A stretch of 13,357 bases of DNA from Methanosarcinales archaeon (GTDB lineage Archaea; Halobacteriota; Syntropharchaeia; Alkanophagales; Methanospirareceae): contig JAODGF010000072.1 in the NCBI GenBank assembly GCA_025464645.1, forward strand, positions 11,529 to 24,885, given 5' to 3'. The translations under genes were made by a program, and so were the position numbers. The notes beneath the pieces are model-generated. The model was given only the letters and a program-made list of their open reading frames with translations, was not told where the DNA came from and ran no database searches. Below are positions 12,485 to 13,357 of this stretch, piece by piece; position 1 is the first letter of the stretch; every line of letters begins with the position of its first letter.

Positions 12485-13233
12485 ATATTCACCAAATCTC
12501 TTACTTTCTGCGCTATCGCTTCTGCATTCATTATGGATGTGCCTATAAGCAGAGCATCTGCACCTGCCTCGAACATCCTTGACGCATCTTCTCTATTATC
12601 AATTCCACTCATCGCCACTAAAGGGATACCTTTTGGCAGTTCAGGCATGATTTCTGGTGCAATCGTCTCAAAAGTGGCTAAATTTACTTCAAACGTGTTC
12701 AGGTCTCGATTGTTTATGCCTATTAACGATGCGATTTCTAAAACATCCTGATTCAAAATCTTCTCCTTCGACTCGCTATCTATCTCGATAAGGGATTCCA
12801 TACCAAGCGAAGAAGCCTTATTTGCCAGCTCTTGCAATCTCTCGATACTTAAAAACCGTGCTATTAGCAATATTGCATTTGCGCCATAGGCATACGATTC
12901 GTACACCTGGAAGTCATCGAAAATGAAGTCCTTTCTCAATACTGGCAGGTCAACAGAGAGTTTTACGGTTTTTAAATCTTTTAAACTACCAGAAAAAGCT
13001 TCGTCGGTTAAAACTGATATTGCACATGCACCGCCTGTTTCCATTTTTTTCGCCGCTTCCGCAGCTTCTATTTCTACTGCTTCTTCTCCTTCTTTTAATC
13101 CTTTTCTCTTTACTTCTGCAATTACAGCCCTTTTTCCTACTTTTTTCGTCTCTAATATCGCTTCTTTTATGCTCCTTCGTTCCTTTAACTTCCCAATAGT
13201 CGCCTGTTTCCTTTTTAGTATCTCTTCTACCAT
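12481..13233 (-). CDS. trpC: indole-3-glycerol-phosphate synthase
   Basis: TrpC closes the indole ring in tryptophan synthesis, converting CdRP to indole-3-glycerol phosphate. The 250 residues match the single-domain archaeal enzyme. By comparison with Sulfolobus TrpC the catalytic residues are present: E40 and K42 (I-A-E-V-K-R), K101 (L-R-K-D-F), E150 (L-I-E-I), N174 (G-I-N-N-R-D-L) and S209 (M-S-G-I). The Ser-Pro-Ser segment that normally follows the first strand is replaced by G-L-K-E-G-E. No other trp gene is in the window. A 24-codon ORF in the leader ends across the trpC start codon, and only weak GAGAGAG precedes the ATG. Confidence 0.95.
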   Translation of the reverse strand: MVEEILKRKQATIGKLKERRSIKEAILETKKVGKRAVIAEVKRKGLKEGEEAVEIEAAEAAKKMETGGACAISVLTDEAFSGSLKDLKTVKLSVDLPVLRKDFIFDDFQVYESYAYGANAILLIARFLSIERLQELANKASSLGMESLIEIDSESKEKILNQDVLEIASLIGINNRDLNTFEVNLATFETIAPEIMPELPKGIPLVAMSGIDNREDASRMFEAGADALLIGTSIMNAEAIAQKVRDLVNI

Positions 13234-13301
13234 TTTTCTCTCTCAAAATTTTTTGTAGAGTTATTGCTTTTCTGAATAAAAATCCTGTGGGATGACCACA
13301 T
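13227..13301 (-). promoter_or_regulatory. possible Trp-containing leader peptide ORF ahead of trpC
   Basis: An ATG at 13301 opens a 24-codon frame with Trp (TGG) at codons 2 and 24. It stops at TAG (13227-13229), overlapping the trpC start as A-TGG-TAG. The proposed TATA box at 13327-13340 would start transcription only a few bases before this ATG, so the leader peptide would be leaderless. TGTGG/CCACA (13286-13290/13296-13300) can form a small hairpin over codons 1-6. It could sense Trp-tRNA or couple translation to trpC; chance is a real alternative. Confidence 0.35.
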
Positions 13302-13326
13302 TACATTCTTTAAAAGTAAAGAAGAG

Positions 13327-13340
13327 TTTAAATTTAAATT
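13327..13340 (-). promoter_or_regulatory. box A of the trpC transcript
   Basis: The minus strand reads AATTTAAATTTAAA, the best TATA-like sequence upstream of trpC. A start 25 bases downstream falls near 13307, giving about 74 bases of leader before the trpC ATG. That is long for an archaeal mRNA and is where the leader ORF lies. Confidence 0.45.
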
Positions 13341-13357
13341 ATTATAATAACTTATCC

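Noticed and set aside
12923..13258. 111-codon plus-strand frame opposite trpC
   Set aside because: Antisense of a gene with all catalytic residues identified; no independent support.
1..13357. CRISPR array, rRNA, insertion sequence or prophage
   Set aside because: No regularly spaced repeats, no rRNA-like sequence, and no transposase, integrase or phage structural gene was seen on either strand.

Overview
The window is archaeal. It carries ribosomal protein eS19, a PDCD5-family DNA-binding protein, TruD, a stand-alone Bud32 kinase, an EndoQ-type PHP nuclease, a UPF0282 metallo-hydrolase and an archaeal-type initiator tRNA. Most starts have GGAGG/GGTGAT ribosome-binding sites or look leaderless, with TTTAAATA/TTTATATAAA boxes about 25 bases upstream. 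A mesophilic, moderately AT-rich euryarchaeon fits. A dockerin protein next to methanogen-like housekeeping genes makes me think of the ANME-1/Methanophagales neighbourhood, but that is a guess. Genes fill nearly the whole window; the longest gap (2464-2702) is 239 bases.

Layout. 1-44 (-): first 14 codons of a gene leaving the window, perhaps glycerol-1-phosphate dehydrogenase. 108-1592 (-): gatB. 1657-2463 (+): rps19e and the PDCD5-like gene, ending in a possible hairpin terminator. 2703-4064 (-): truD. 4165-5694 (-): a compact operon of four unrecognised genes, each separated by only a few bases, with a winged-helix-like protein, two related small proteins and a membrane-helix-like reading frame just after the last stop. 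5794-6762 (-): an RPA-like OB fold joined to a second domain resembling the dual-OB family. 6823-6897 (+): initiator tRNA-Met. 6953-8215 (+): endonuclease Q with a C-terminal PCNA-binding peptide. 8217-9204 (-): dsrE-like gene then bud32. 9316-10632 (+): a DUF4143 AAA ATPase. 10729-13233 (-): trpC, a secreted dockerin/transglutaminase-like protein overlapping trpC by four bases, and a UPF0282 metallo-hydrolase.

Themes. Much of the window is core information processing: charged-tRNA amidation, ribosome, tRNA pseudouridine, the KEOPS t6A kinase and the initiator tRNA. The OB-fold fusion and EndoQ flank the initiator tRNA and both look like DNA-maintenance proteins. The candidates for something new are the four-gene unknown operon, a 24-codon leader ORF with two Trp codons that ends on the trpC start codon, the perfectly palindromic TATA box that could fire in both directions, and the odd trpC/dockerin-transglutaminase coupling.
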